Part shown: piece after piece, positions 8,692-18,184 of the stretch
Layout: the number at the start of each line of letters is the position of its first letter
Position numbering within the stretch: position 1 is the stretch's first letter
Source: Latilactobacillus graminis DSM 20719
GTDB taxonomy: Bacteria > Bacillota > Bacilli > Lactobacillales > Lactobacillaceae
Direction of reading: 5' to 3'
NCBI RefSeq assembly: GCF_001436415.1
Contig: NZ_AYZB01000009.1
Coordinates: forward strand, 1-64,000
Length of the DNA: 64,000 nt
Position numbers and translations under genes: made by a program
The notes under the pieces: model-generated
Seen by the model: the letters and a program-made list of their open reading frames with translations, nothing else
Database searches by the model: none
Told to the model about the DNA's origin: nothing

Positions 8692-9219
8692 ATGACAACA
8701 AATAAGTATTCCGATGACTGGGAAGTAATTACGCATCTTTCATTGATTTATCGGTGGATTGTTAGTAATTTAAGTGATTTTGTGAGTGGAGAGAGTTTGA
8801 ATTACAAAGTTTCTTTTGATCAATTTTTGATTATGTATGAAATTTCAACCAACGAAAACTTAACAGGGAGCAAATTAGCGAAGACGATGAGCGTTAGTCG
8901 ATCAGCTATTTCGCGTCAATGTCGGTTATTAAAAGAAAATGGCTACGTTGTTGAAGAACATTTGCAATCGGATCAACGGGTTAAATTTTTAAGTCTCACC
9001 AAGCAAGGCCAAGATGTTTTGGATCGCTTGGTGAGCCGTTACGTTGAAAAGTATCGTGAAATTGAATCACAAATGGGTCGGGATAAGGTAGAAGGTTTGA
9101 TTGAGTTTATTGATCAATTCTACTTAAACATCATCGAACCGAGTGAGTATCAAGATAATAAGATGGGTCGTTCATTCTTAAATAAAGTTAAACAAATGAA
9201 CGAAGCAAGTATCGAATAG
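8692..9219 (+). CDS. MarR-family transcriptional regulator
   Basis: The ATG at 8692 has AAGGGG 7 nt upstream; an upstream in-frame start at 8632 lacks this. The product has 175 residues. It has a winged helix: helix-turn-helix around TGSKLAKTMSVSRSAISRQCRLLKENGYV and wing around EEHLQSDQRVKFLSLTKQG. Flanking helices form the MarR dimer interface. A probable promoter (TTGTTT near 8588, then TAATAT) precedes it. It stands alone before ackA, so its targets are unknown; autoregulation is usual for the family. The C-terminal tail after EPSEYQ is longer than average. Confidence 0.85.
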   Translation: MTTNKYSDDWEVITHLSLIYRWIVSNLSDFVSGESLNYKVSFDQFLIMYEISTNENLTGSKLAKTMSVSRSAISRQCRLLKENGYVVEEHLQSDQRVKFLSLTKQGQDVLDRLVSRYVEKYREIESQMGRDKVEGLIEFIDQFYLNIIEPSEYQDNKMGRSFLNKVKQMNEASIE

Positions 9220-9361
9220 TAGTAATCTGGGAGGGAACGCTTATAGCGGGCCTTTTTTTATTGAGCGTAATCCCCCATGCTTTATAATCAAACTTGTTTC
9301 TTATCATGAAATTGCTTACAATCAAGGTGAGCGTGGATTATAGAAAGTGGGAGACGATAGT

Positions 9362-10546
9362 ATGGAAAAAATTCTGGCGATAAATGCAGGTAGTTCAACC
9401 TTAAAGTGGCAGTTATTTGAAATGCCTGTTGAACGAGTGATTGCCAAAGGGATGATTGATCGGTTAGGCTTACCAGATTCGGTCTTCACTGTTAAATATG
9501 GCGATCAAAAAAAATATAAAAGCGTGCGAGATATTGCAACCCATGAAGAAGCTGGTCTGTTATTACTAACGCAGCTAAAAGAATTAAAGATTGTGGCCCA
9601 CCTTGATGAAATCACAGGGGTCGGCCATCGGGTCGTCGCTGGTGGTGAAGTGTTTAAGGATTCTACAGTGATCAATCCGGTCGGGCTTGACGAAATTAAT
9701 CGCTTGGCGGAATATGCGCCGTTACATAATCCAACCCAAGCTTATTATATTAAAATATTTACAACCTTATTACCGGGGGTTCCAGAAGTGGCTGTTTTTG
9801 ATACGTCATTTTATAGCACATTACCGGCTGAAAATTATTTATATAGCATTCCCCAAGTTTATTATGAAAAATACGGTGCGCGAAAATATGGTGCACACGG
9901 GACAAGTCATCGTTTCGTTGCCCACCGAGCAGCCGAAATTTTAGAACAACCGCTTGAAACGCAAAAAATGATCACGTTGCACCTTGGCAGTGGGGCATCA
10001 ATTACCGCGATTCAAGACGGGTATGCAGTCGATACATCAATGGGCTTCACACCGCTGGCCGGCATTACGATGGGCACGCGATCTGGTGATATTGATGTCT
10101 CGTTGGTAGCCTTTTTAGCTGAAAAATTAGGTAAAACAATGCCAGAGATGATCACCATTTTGAACCATAAGTCAGGTTTATTAGGACTTTCTGAATTGTC
10201 GCCTGATATGCGTGATTTAGAAGAAACCGCTGAATCACGGCCACAATCTCAATTGGCGCTTGATATTTTTGTCAATCGGGTTGTGAAGTATGTTGGTTCT
10301 TACGTGGCTTTAATGAATGGCGTAGATACGCTGGTCTTTACTGCCGGCAGTGGTGAGAACGGCAGTGAATTACGGGCCGCCATTTGTGAACAACTCGCTT
10401 GCTTTGGTGTAGTATTAGATGAAGATAAAAATAATGTCCGCAGCCAAGAGCGCATTATCAGCAGTGATCAATCACGCGTTAAGGTCCTAATTGTGCCAAC
10501 TAATGAAGAGTTGATGATTGCCAGAGATGTCATGCGGTTAAAATAA
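9362..10546 (+). CDS. ackA: Acetate kinase
   Basis: It makes ATP and acetate from acetyl phosphate and ADP, the energy-yielding step after phosphoketolase or pyruvate oxidase, and so works with ribose use encoded nearby. Motifs are the N-terminal phosphate loop (INAGSSTLKWQLF), GVGHRVVAGGE, HGTSHRFV and the adenosine loop TAGSGENG (usually TAGIGEN). The ATG at 9362 has GGGAG 8 nt upstream, and the 394-residue length is normal. A small YdeI-like gene follows after 14 nt. Lactobacilli often have more than one ackA, so this is one paralog. Confidence 0.93.
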   Translation: MEKILAINAGSSTLKWQLFEMPVERVIAKGMIDRLGLPDSVFTVKYGDQKKYKSVRDIATHEEAGLLLLTQLKELKIVAHLDEITGVGHRVVAGGEVFKDSTVINPVGLDEINRLAEYAPLHNPTQAYYIKIFTTLLPGVPEVAVFDTSFYSTLPAENYLYSIPQVYYEKYGARKYGAHGTSHRFVAHRAAEILEQPLETQKMITLHLGSGASITAIQDGYAVDTSMGFTPLAGITMGTRSGDIDVSLVAFLAEKLGKTMPEMITILNHKSGLLGLSELSPDMRDLEETAESRPQSQLALDIFVNRVVKYVGSYVALMNGVDTLVFTAGSGENGSELRAAICEQLACFGVVLDEDKNNVRSQERIISSDQSRVKVLIVPTNEELMIARDVMRLK

Positions 10547-10560
10547 GGGAGTTATGCACT

Positions 10561-10806
10561 ATGCCACAAAAACCATTATCAGAATATGAAATTGAAATCC
10601 CCCGTTTGAGTGCTCGATTAGAAGATAAACCAGCCACAAAAAATTTTTTCGACGCACTGACACCGGGCTATCAACGTGAATGGGCACGTTATGTTTACGG
10701 CGCTAAAGCTGAAGAAACACAGCAGCGACATTATGCTGAAATGTGTCAAATTTTAGATGCAGGTTATAAATCTAAACGAGGTTATGGACAAGCAAAGAAA
10801 AAATAA
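10561..10806 (+). CDS. Small YdeI/OmpD-associated (OmdA) family protein
   Basis: The protein has 81 residues. It matches the C-terminal YdeI/OmdA module (PF13376 type) by its FFDALTPGYQREWARYVYGAKAEETQQRH segment and basic end. Related proteins have been linked to bacteriocin or peptide tolerance in some bacteria, but the role is not established here. It follows ackA by 14 nt (GGGAG upstream), so it is probably co-transcribed, and a terminator lies 38 nt downstream. It is shorter than full YdeI proteins, which carry an N-terminal domain as well. Confidence 0.7.
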   Translation: MPQKPLSEYEIEIPRLSARLEDKPATKNFFDALTPGYQREWARYVYGAKAEETQQRHYAEMCQILDAGYKSKRGYGQAKKK

Positions 10807-10843
10807 ATTAAAAGAAGATAGTGTTTTTTTAAGATTAATCAAA

Positions 10844-10879
10844 GGTAGACTAAATCAATGTTTAGTCTATTTTTTTATT
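10844..10879 (+). terminator. Terminator after ackA and the YdeI-like gene
   Basis: AGACTAAA pairs with TTTAGTCT across TCAATG, followed by seven T. Confidence 0.8.
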
Positions 10880-10920
10880 AGACAATAGTTATTGAAAGGC
10901 TAAATGCTTATATAACAGCA

Positions 10921-10950
10921 TTGACAGCGCATACATTTTAATGTTAGTAT
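10921..10950 (+). promoter_or_regulatory. Promoter of the rbs operon
   Basis: A consensus -35 TTGACA (10921) and TAGTAT (10945) are separated by 18 nt. The palindromic operator begins 12 nt downstream, over the likely transcription start. Confidence 0.7.
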
Positions 10951-10961
10951 TATCTCCATTA

Positions 10962-10977
10962 AGTAAACCGGTTTACT
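10962..10977 (+). promoter_or_regulatory. LacI-type operator, probable RbsR site
   Basis: AGTAAACCGGTTTACT is a perfect 16-bp palindrome with a central CG, typical of LacI/GalR-family operators. It lies between the -10 box and rbsR (start 11002), so RbsR would repress its own operon until ribose is present. Confidence 0.8.
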
Positions 10978-11001
10978 AAATTCTTAATTGAAGGTGATGA
11001 T

Positions 11002-12018
11002 ATGCCAAAAAGGGCAACAATCAAGGATGTTGCAAGATTGGCGGAAGTTTCTGTAACGACGGTTTCTTTGATTTTAAATCATAAAGGTGATCGTTTTAGC
11101 AAAGAAACTATCAGTCATGTCCGTACTGCGCAAGAATCACTGGGATATGTACCTGACTATTTTGCACAAGGGATGACTATCAAGGCAACTAAAACGCTAG
11201 GTGTATTAGTACCTGATATTACGAATCCGTTCTTTAGTCAATTTAGCCAAGGAATAGAGGAAGTAGCATCACGTGCTGGCTTTATTCCATTGATTTATAA
11301 TGTTGGGACGCAGGATACGCAGAGTACAAATTATTTGCAAGAACTTGTCCGCCGAACCGTTGATGGCTTTATAATTGCGGCACCCAATGTTGGATTAGAT
11401 ATTATTCATCAGTATTTGGATCAAAATAAAGTGCCGTATCTATTAATGGATCAATCCGCTTCAGATAACGGTGATCGAATAATTGCTGGTGATTTTGAGG
11501 GTGGTCAAAAGGCAACACAATACTTATTAGATCATCATCATCGAAAAGTAGCGGTGATTCTACCACGGCAACATTCAAATAATATTGACAAACGATTAAA
11601 AGGTTATCAAAAAGCAATGATTAATGCGGGTATTACGGTTGATTCAGATTGGCTAATTGAACATGAATTAACTAAAAAAGGTGGCTATGAAGCAGCTGCA
11701 GAGGTAATTGAGAGTGGGGTCAGTGCTGTTTTTGCAATTAATGATGAAATGGCAATTGGTTTGTACCGTGGCTTGCAAGAACGTGGCAAACGGGTGCCAG
11801 AAGATATTTCCGTAATTGGTTACGATAATATTGAATGGTGTCAGTATGTTCAGCCGCAGTTAACCACAATTGAACAACCAATTATTGAATTGGGACGAGT
11901 CGCAACCGGTCTATTGTTGAATCGTTTAAAAACACCCGATGCAAAACCGCAAACAATTAAAATGGCGACCAAATTGGTTGAGCGCGCGAGCGTTATTGAT
12001 TATCAGGAGGTAGAGTAA
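11002..12018 (+). CDS. rbsR: Ribose operon repressor, LacI family
   Basis: The protein has 338 residues: an N-terminal LacI helix-turn-helix ([22 protein letters not shown]), a hinge helix, then a periplasmic-binding-like effector domain ([24 protein letters not shown]). It is the first gene of the operon and its stop overlaps the rbsD ATG by 1 nt. The perfect palindrome upstream of its own start is the likely binding site. The ribose genes that follow define the inducer class. Confidence 0.92.
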   Translation: MPKRATIKDVARLAEVSVTTVSLILNHKGDRFSKETISHVRTAQESLGYVPDYFAQGMTIKATKTLGVLVPDITNPFFSQFSQGIEEVASRAGFIPLIYNVGTQDTQSTNYLQELVRRTVDGFIIAAPNVGLDIIHQYLDQNKVPYLLMDQSASDNGDRIIAGDFEGGQKATQYLLDHHHRKVAVILPRQHSNNIDKRLKGYQKAMINAGITVDSDWLIEHELTKKGGYEAAAEVIESGVSAVFAINDEMAIGLYRGLQERGKRVPEDISVIGYDNIEWCQYVQPQLTTIEQPIIELGRVATGLLLNRLKTPDAKPQTIKMATKLVERASVIDYQEVE

Positions 12019-12410
12019 TGAAGAAAACAACAGTTATTAATTCGAATTTATCAAGAGTAATCGCACAAATGGGACATTACGATACATTAGGTGTTGGCGA
12101 TGCAGGTATGCCAGTACCAGTGGGAACTGAAAAAATTGATCTAGCTGTTACAAATGGACTACCTAGTTTGGTTGATGTTGTAAAAAATATTTTAAGTGAG
12201 TTGCAACTTCAAGAGGTTTATTTGGCTGAAGAAATCAAGACAGAAAATCCCCAACAATTAGCGGCTATTAAAGAAATAATTGACGTACCGATTAAATTTA
12301 TACCACACGACAAAATGAAAGCGGATTTATCAAATGCTAAAGCTTTTGTTAGGACGGGTGAAATGACACCATATGCTAATATCATTTTGGTAAGTGGTGT
12401 AACGTTCTAG
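12018..12410 (+). CDS. rbsD: D-ribose pyranase
   Basis: It interconverts the pyranose and furanose forms of D-ribose so that RbsK can use the sugar. The protein has 130 residues; the catalytic His is in [17 protein letters not shown], and the C-terminus [18 protein letters not shown] is typical. AGGAGG lies before the ATG, which overlaps the rbsR stop by 1 nt, so the two are coupled. Confidence 0.95.
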   Translation: MKKTTVINSNLSRVIAQMGHYDTLGVGDAGMPVPVGTEKIDLAVTNGLPSLVDVVKNILSELQLQEVYLAEEIKTENPQQLAAIKEIIDVPIKFIPHDKMKADLSNAKAFVRTGEMTPYANIILVSGVTF

Positions 12411-12440
12411 CTATTTAATGTCGAAGGAGGGATGGTAAAG

Positions 12441-13931
12441 ATGGAAGTGCAAATGAAAGACATTAAAAAAGCTTTCGGAAAAAACCGCGTTCTTGAAGGG
12501 GTCGATGTGACTGTTAAAGCTGGACAGGTACATGCTTTAATGGGCGAGAATGGCGCGGGTAAATCGACATTGATGAACATCTTAACGGGTTTGTATAAGC
12601 GTGATGCTGGGCAGATTTTAATTGATGGCGCAGAGACTTACTATGAAACACCCCTTGACGCTGAGAAGCATGGTATCAGTTTTATTCATCAAGAGATGAA
12701 TAATTTCGCTGAAATGACGGTTTTAGACAATATGTTCTTAAACCGTGAGATTAAAGGACCTTTGGGAGTTCTTAAGCAAGCTGAGATGCGTAAGATTGCG
12801 AAGGAGAATCTTGCCAAGTTAGGGACTGATATTGATTTAGATGTACCGGTCGGATCGTTAAGTGTTGGGCGTCAGCAAATGATCGAAATTGCAAAGTCAC
12901 TAATGTCTGATGCTAAAGTATTGATTATGGATGAACCAACTGCAGCTTTGACTGAAAAGGAGATCGAAAAGTTATTTGATGTTATTCGGAGCTTAAAAGA
13001 GCGAGGAGTAGGCATTATTTATATTTCTCATCGTATGGAAGAAATTATGAAAATTTGTGACCACATTACGGTAATGCGTGATGGGATTTCAGTTAATAGT
13101 TATCCAACTAGCGAAACGAATATGGCACAGATTGTACGGGATATGGTTGGGCGTGAAATGGGAGATTTTTATCCGGAAAGAAGTACGCAACCAGGTGATA
13201 TTGCATTAAAAGTAACTGATATTGAACGAAAAGGTGTTTTTGACCATATTAATTTTGAAGTTCATGCTGGTGAAATTTTAGCGTTCTCTGGATTGATGGG
13301 TGCTGGGCGAACCGAAATTATGCGTGCCATTTTTGGTATCGATAAGTTAGACAGTGGTCAGATTCAGATGAATGGAACGACCATCAGTAATAAGACTCCG
13401 GGAGAGGCAATTAAAAATAATATTGGCTTTTTAACGGAGAATCGTAAAGATGAAGGACTGATTCTGAACGATAGTATTGCAGATAACATTGCATTGCCAA
13501 GTATTGGCGGTTTTGTGAAACATGGGTTGGTGGATGACAAAGCCGTGGCAGATTTTGTCGCGCTTTTAATGAAGCGGTTACATGTTAAGGCGACCGGTCC
13601 ATCTGAATCGGCAGGTAGTTTATCTGGCGGGAATCAGCAAAAAGTTGTTTTAGCTAAATGGATTGGTAGTGGTACTCAAGTTCTAATACTAGATGAACCG
13701 ACTCGAGGAGTTGATGTTGGTGCCCGGCGGGAAATCTATGACTTAATGAATGAATTAACGAATCGTGGTGTGGCCATCATTATGGTTTCAAGTGATTTGG
13801 ATGAAGTGCTTGGAATGAGTGATCGAATTGCAGTTGTATATGAAGGTCATATTACAGGTATTATTCCTACAAAAACGGCGACTCAAGAATCTGTAATGAC
13901 TTTAGCAACAGGAGGACAAGTTAATGAATGA
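12441..13931 (+). CDS. rbsA: Ribose ABC transporter ATP-binding protein
   Basis: This is the ATPase of the ribose importer. It has two ABC domains in tandem. The first has Walker A GENGAGKST, signature LSVGRQQ and Walker B VLIMDEPTAALT. The second has the degenerate Walker A usual in this family (GLMGAGRTE), signature LSGGNQQK and VLILDEPTRGVD. The ATG at 12441 is preferred over 12432, because AAGGAGG ends only 1 nt before the latter and 10 nt before the former. Its 496 residues are normal. It overlaps rbsC by 8 nt. Confidence 0.93.
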   Translation: MEVQMKDIKKAFGKNRVLEGVDVTVKAGQVHALMGENGAGKSTLMNILTGLYKRDAGQILIDGAETYYETPLDAEKHGISFIHQEMNNFAEMTVLDNMFLNREIKGPLGVLKQAEMRKIAKENLAKLGTDIDLDVPVGSLSVGRQQMIEIAKSLMSDAKVLIMDEPTAALTEKEIEKLFDVIRSLKERGVGIIYISHRMEEIMKICDHITVMRDGISVNSYPTSETNMAQIVRDMVGREMGDFYPERSTQPGDIALKVTDIERKGVFDHINFEVHAGEILAFSGLMGAGRTEIMRAIFGIDKLDSGQIQMNGTTISNKTPGEAIKNNIGFLTENRKDEGLILNDSIADNIALPSIGGFVKHGLVDDKAVADFVALLMKRLHVKATGPSESAGSLSGGNQQKVVLAKWIGSGTQVLILDEPTRGVDVGARREIYDLMNELTNRGVAIIMVSSDLDEVLGMSDRIAVVYEGHITGIIPTKTATQESVMTLATGGQVNE

Positions 13932-14898
13932 TGCAGCAAAAAAAGGTGAAAAGTTTTCAGCCCAGAAGTTCATCTCAAAACTAGGGCCGGTATTAGCGTT
14001 ACTAGTATTGGTTGTGGCAGTAAGTGTTATGAATATGAGCTTTTTAGCACCATCTAATTTACTGAACTTATTACGCCAAGTTTCGATTAATGCGTTAATC
14101 GCCTTTGGGATGACATTCGTTATTTTAACTGGTGGGATTGATTTATCTGTCGGTTCAATTTTAGCGTTGAGTGGCGCTATTTCAGCCTATATGATTCAGG
14201 CAGGTGTATCACCAGCTATTGCTATCGCTATCGGTATGCTAACTGGAGCGTTGTTCGGGTTAATTAATGGGATTCTGGTAGCTTACGGGAAAGCAGCACC
14301 ATTTATTGCGACGTTAGCAACAATGACGATTTTTCGTGGTGGAACCTATGTATTTACTAATGGGAATCCAATTACTGGGACAAAAATTAATGAAAGCTTT
14401 CTCTTTCAGTTTATGGGTCGCGGCTATCTATTTGGCATTCCATTCCCAATTATTATCATGTTAATCGCTTTTGGAATCTTATATGTTGTGTTACACAAGA
14501 CAACATTTGGTCGAAAAACGTATGCATTAGGTGGGAACGAAGAAGCCGCATACGTTGCTGGTGTGAATACTAAAAAAGTAACAATGATTATTTATACACT
14601 TTCAGGATTAATGGCATCAGTTGCCGGCGTTATTTTAACTTCTAGATTGAGCTCTGCACAACCAGATGCAGGGACATCTTATGAAATGGATGCTATTGCG
14701 GCTGTTGTTTTAGGTGGAACAAGTCTTGCTGGTGGTAAGGGAAGAATCTTTGGAACATTAATCGGGGCCTTAATCATTGGTACTTTGAATAATGGGATGA
14801 ATCTATTGGGGATTTCTAGTTTTTATCAACAAATCGTCAAAGGGATTGTCATCATCGTTGCCGTATTACTTGATCGTCGAGAATCAAAAAATAATTAA
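13924..14898 (+). CDS. rbsC: Ribose ABC transporter permease
   Basis: The protein has 324 residues and about eight to ten transmembrane helices. The conserved TGGIDLSVGSILALSG loop and AAVVLGGTSLAGGKGRIFGTLIGALIIG near the C-terminus are signatures of RbsC-type permeases. Its start lies within the end of rbsA (GGAGG 5 nt upstream), and rbsB follows after 14 nt. It forms the membrane channel of the ribose importer. Confidence 0.94.
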   Translation: MNDAAKKGEKFSAQKFISKLGPVLALLVLVVAVSVMNMSFLAPSNLLNLLRQVSINALIAFGMTFVILTGGIDLSVGSILALSGAISAYMIQAGVSPAIAIAIGMLTGALFGLINGILVAYGKAAPFIATLATMTIFRGGTYVFTNGNPITGTKINESFLFQFMGRGYLFGIPFPIIIMLIAFGILYVVLHKTTFGRKTYALGGNEEAAYVAGVNTKKVTMIIYTLSGLMASVAGVILTSRLSSAQPDAGTSYEMDAIAAVVLGGTSLAGGKGRIFGTLIGALIIGTLNNGMNLLGISSFYQQIVKGIVIIVAVLLDRRESKNN

Positions 14899-14912
14899 CT
14901 GGAGGTTTTATC

Positions 14913-15866
14913 ATGCAAAAGAAGTTTAAGGTATTAGTTGGTATTATGGCTGTTACATTATTAAGTGCAGCATTGGCTGGTTGCGGTGGCGCTAGCTTAG
15001 GTGGTAATGATGGCGGTAGTGAAAAAACAACGAAAAAAACAGCTGATAAAGTTAAAATTGGTGCATCAATTTCAACTTTGAATAATCCATTCTTTGTTTC
15101 AGTTAAAAAAGGAATTAACGATGCTGCTAAAAAGAAAAGTAATGTTCAAATTTTTGATGCTCAAAATGATACCGCTAAGCAATCAAATGATATTGAAGAT
15201 ATGATTCAAAAGAAAGTGGATGTGTTGATTATCAACCCAGTTGATTCATCAGCTATCTCGTCATCAGTTAAAGATGCTAATGATGCTGGGATTCCAGTTA
15301 TCACAGTTGATCGTAGCAGTGACAGTGGTAAAGTACTAACTTTAGTATCTTCTAACAGTACAAAAGGTGGACAAATGGCTGCTAAATATATGTTAGAAAA
15401 ATTAGGTAATGGTGCGAAGATTGCTGAATTACAGGGTGTCCCAGGCGCATCTGCAACGCGTGAACGTGGTAAAGGATTTGAAAATGCAGTTAAAGGTAAA
15501 TTAGATATTACCGCAAAACAAACGGCTAGTTTCGATCGCGCTAAAGGTTTAACAGTTACAGAAAATATTTTACAAGGAAATCCTGAAATTAAAGGGTTAT
15601 TCTCTCAAAATGATGAAATGGCATTAGGCGCTGCGCAAGCTGCTAAGAGTGCTAATAAGGATTTAATGATTGTTGGTTTTGACGGTGAAACTGATGGACT
15701 AAAAGCCGTCAAAAACGGTGAAATGGCAGCAACTGTAGCACAACAACCCGAAGAAATGGGTCGATTAGCTGTTAAAGCAGCATATGATCACTTCAATGGT
15801 AAAAAAGTAAAAGTGAAGATTGATTCACCATTAGAATTAGTAACAACGGATTCGTTAAAGAAATAA
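14913..15866 (+). CDS. rbsB: Ribose-binding lipoprotein of the ABC importer
   Basis: The 317-residue substrate-binding protein has a lipoprotein signal (LLSAALAGCGG), a Ser/Gly/Thr/Lys linker and a type I periplasmic-binding fold (IGASISTLNNPFFVSVKKGI, DVLIINPVDSSAI, GIPVITVDRSS, FSQNDEMALGAAQA, IVGFDGETDG). It captures ribose outside the membrane and delivers it to RbsC. A strong site (GGAGG) precedes the ATG. rbsK follows after 137 nt with no strong terminator between. Confidence 0.94.
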   Translation: MQKKFKVLVGIMAVTLLSAALAGCGGASLGGNDGGSEKTTKKTADKVKIGASISTLNNPFFVSVKKGINDAAKKKSNVQIFDAQNDTAKQSNDIEDMIQKKVDVLIINPVDSSAISSSVKDANDAGIPVITVDRSSDSGKVLTLVSSNSTKGGQMAAKYMLEKLGNGAKIAELQGVPGASATRERGKGFENAVKGKLDITAKQTASFDRAKGLTVTENILQGNPEIKGLFSQNDEMALGAAQAAKSANKDLMIVGFDGETDGLKAVKNGEMAATVAQQPEEMGRLAVKAAYDHFNGKKVKVKIDSPLELVTTDSLKK

Positions 15867-16003
15867 GTAAGTTGTTGAAAAGCATTAAACGGCGCTGTCC
15901 GTTTGATGCTTTTGTATTGGTTTGAAATTTTAAAATCCCGATGCAATAGCATGTTGTATGCGTTATAATGAAACGATTAAAACGGGACTGAGGAGGAATT
16001 GTT

Positions 16004-16912
16004 TTGGTAAATGTCATAGTTTTAGGATCGATTAATGTTGATAGAATATTACAAATACCACGGTTACCGTTACCTGGAGAGACTTTAGCAATGGGTAGGC
16101 AATCATCTGCTGGCGGTGGTAAAGGAGCTAACCAAGCTATTGCGGCAGTACGAATGGGTGCAAAAACAAATTTCATTGGAAAAGTAGGTCGTGAAGGTGC
16201 AGCGGATTTCATGCTCGATACGTTTAAAAAAGATGGTATGAATATCGAACATGTGACTTATTCTGAAACAGCTGGAACTGGACAAGCTTATATTATGGTT
16301 GATGAATATGGTCAAAATAGTATTTTGATTTATGGGGGAGCTAATCAAGCGATAACGGTTGACGATATTCAAGCGGCTAAAGTAGCAATTCAAACGGCAG
16401 ACCGGATTATTGCGCAATTTGAGGTACCAATCCCGGCCATTATTGCGGCATTTAAGATTGCTAGAGAAAATGGTGTTCAGACAATTCTTAATCCAGCGCC
16501 TGCAATTAAAGATATTCCTACTGAGCTGTTAGCTGTAACGGATATGATTATTCCCAATGAAACAGAAGCGGAGACTATTACGGGCATTAAAGTGACTGAT
16601 GAAGCATCGATGAAAGCAAACGCAGAAGCAATGTTTAAGCTAGGGATTAAAGTCGTTATTATTACGGTCGGTGACAAAGGTTCATTTTATGCAACTGCGG
16701 ATAAGGACGGTTTTATCCCGGCTTTTAAAGTTCAGGCGGTTGATACAACAGCTGCTGGTGATACCTTTATCGGTGCATTAAGCACGAAATTATCTTTGGA
16801 CTATAGTAATTTGGAAGCAGCGATGACTTTTGCCAATAAAACCGCTTCAATTACTGTTCAAACACAAGGTGCGCAGAATTCAATTCCATATCTTAAAGAT
16901 GTTATGGTCTAA
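16004..16912 (+). CDS. rbsK: Ribokinase
   Basis: It phosphorylates ribose to ribose 5-phosphate. PfkB-family motifs are GSINVDRILQIPRLPLPGET, the GGKGANQA sugar-binding motif and the DTTAAGDTFIGA anion hole with its catalytic Asp. The length of 302 residues is typical. The start at 16004 is TTG with GAGGAGG upstream. The 137-nt gap from rbsB may carry its own weak promoter. The ribose operon order is R-D-A-C-B-K. Confidence 0.93.
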   Translation: MVNVIVLGSINVDRILQIPRLPLPGETLAMGRQSSAGGGKGANQAIAAVRMGAKTNFIGKVGREGAADFMLDTFKKDGMNIEHVTYSETAGTGQAYIMVDEYGQNSILIYGGANQAITVDDIQAAKVAIQTADRIIAQFEVPIPAIIAAFKIARENGVQTILNPAPAIKDIPTELLAVTDMIIPNETEAETITGIKVTDEASMKANAEAMFKLGIKVVIITVGDKGSFYATADKDGFIPAFKVQAVDTTAAGDTFIGALSTKLSLDYSNLEAAMTFANKTASITVQTQGAQNSIPYLKDVMV

Positions 16913-16913
16913 C

Positions 16914-17017
16914 AACTGCTGGAACAACTAGCCAAGCCTTCGTAATGAACAGTTAGTTCAGTACGGATATCGTGTGAAGGATTGACTGGCAGCATTGTGT
17001 CCGCCTTGATAGCAGTT
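16914..17017 (+). other. Possible structured RNA between rbsK and gpmA
   Basis: The 227-nt gap has no gene. AACTGCT (16914) can pair with AGCAGTT (17011). Inside this, GCCA plus CCTTC (16931-16941) can pair with GAAGG plus TGGC (16976-16990), enclosing two small hairpins (TGAAC/GTTCA near 16946 and ACG/CGT near 16963). It could be a leader or trailer structure. It has no T-box GGTGGNACC and no strong T tract. Confidence 0.25.
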
Positions 17018-17139
17018 TAGGCTTATTTTACTACGATGCAGAGTGCTGTTCTTTTTACTGAAAAGATTAGACTGTAAATTATGGAACAAACAGTGTAAAA
17101 TGAACAGAGTAAAAATAAAAAAAGTGAGGTTACTTACAC

Positions 17140-17829
17140 ATGGCTAAATTAGTTTTTATTCGTCACGGACAAAGTGAATGGAACTTATCAAACCAATTCA
17201 CTGGTTGGGTTGATGTTAACTTAAGCGAAGAAGGCGTACGCCAAGCTCAAAACGCTGGTGCTTTATTGAAAAAAGAAGGCATCGAATTTGACCAAGCTTA
17301 CACATCAGTATTGACACGGGCTATCAAGACATTACACTATGCACTTGAAGGTTCAGATCAATTATGGGTTCCTGAAACAAAATCATGGCGTTTAAACGAA
17401 CGTCATTATGGGGCATTACAAGGCCAAAATAAAGCTGAAGCCGCTGAAAAATGGGGCGACGAACAAGTTCACATTTGGCGCCGTTCATACGATACATTAC
17501 CACCATTATTGGACGCTAGTGATGAAGGCTCAGCAGCTAACGACCGCCGTTATGCCCACTTAGATCCCAAAGCAATTCCTGGTGGCGAAAACTTGAAAGT
17601 TACTTTGGAACGGGTGATTCCATTCTGGGAAGACGAAATCGCACCAAAATTAATCGACGGTAAAAACATCATTATTGCAGCTCATGGTAACTCACTCCGC
17701 GCCTTAACAAAATACATTGAAAACATCTCTGATGAAGACATCATGGACGTTGAAATGGCAACTGGCGAACCAGTTGTTTACGATTTAGACGAAAACTTAA
17801 ACGTCGTAAGCAAAAAGAAATTAAACTAA
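17140..17829 (+). CDS. gpmA: 2,3-bisphosphoglycerate-dependent phosphoglycerate mutase
   Basis: The glycolytic enzyme interconverts 3- and 2-phosphoglycerate. The phosphohistidine motif is [16 protein letters not shown] and the second catalytic block is [19 protein letters not shown] carries the C-terminal His. The 229-residue length is standard. Codon use is strongly biased to a few preferred codons, as in highly expressed glycolytic genes. GTGAGG lies upstream. It is monocistronic, with a strong terminator. Confidence 0.96.
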   Translation: MAKLVFIRHGQSEWNLSNQFTGWVDVNLSEEGVRQAQNAGALLKKEGIEFDQAYTSVLTRAIKTLHYALEGSDQLWVPETKSWRLNERHYGALQGQNKAEAAEKWGDEQVHIWRRSYDTLPPLLDASDEGSAANDRRYAHLDPKAIPGGENLKVTLERVIPFWEDEIAPKLIDGKNIIIAAHGNSLRALTKYIENISDEDIMDVEMATGEPVVYDLDENLNVVSKKKLN

Positions 17830-17868
17830 TATAGTGCGGATGGTTGCGGTTAGCAACTGAGCATTAAT

Positions 17869-17912
17869 AAAAAATCACCTTAATCTTGGTTTTAAGATTA
17901 AGGTGATTTTTA
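17869..17912 (+). terminator. Terminator after gpmA
   Basis: AAAATCACCTTAATCT pairs with AGATTAAGGTGATTTT across an 8-nt loop and ends in a short T run. Confidence 0.9.
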
Positions 17913-18034
17913 GATTAAGCGGAAGTTGTTGCAACCAGGAGCATAATTCAAAAGAGTGTGTTTAAAGCGGGGTGATTGTAGCTAAGCATAGGAATCAGCT
18001 TTAGAAAGCACATTTAATAAACTTACTCAAATAC

Positions 18035-18065
18035 GCTAGTCCCGTAAAGGGCTAGCCTATTTTTT
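18035..18065 (+). terminator. Hairpin with T tract
   Basis: GCTAGTCCC and GGGCTAGC pair with one bulge across GTAAA, followed by TATTTTTT. No gene ends just upstream on the plus strand. On the minus strand it lies about 120 nt beyond the quinone-reductase gene but lacks a T run in that sense. It may end a short unrecognised transcript. Confidence 0.45.
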
Positions 18066-18184
18066 GCATAAAAATGATACGTTAGGGTGCAACGAGAACA
18101 CTTCGGCTAAATTTGATAGTTTTAAGCACCATTTTCAGTTACACCATGAAGTAAGAATCAGATATAGGGGCGTACGTCTTTCTA

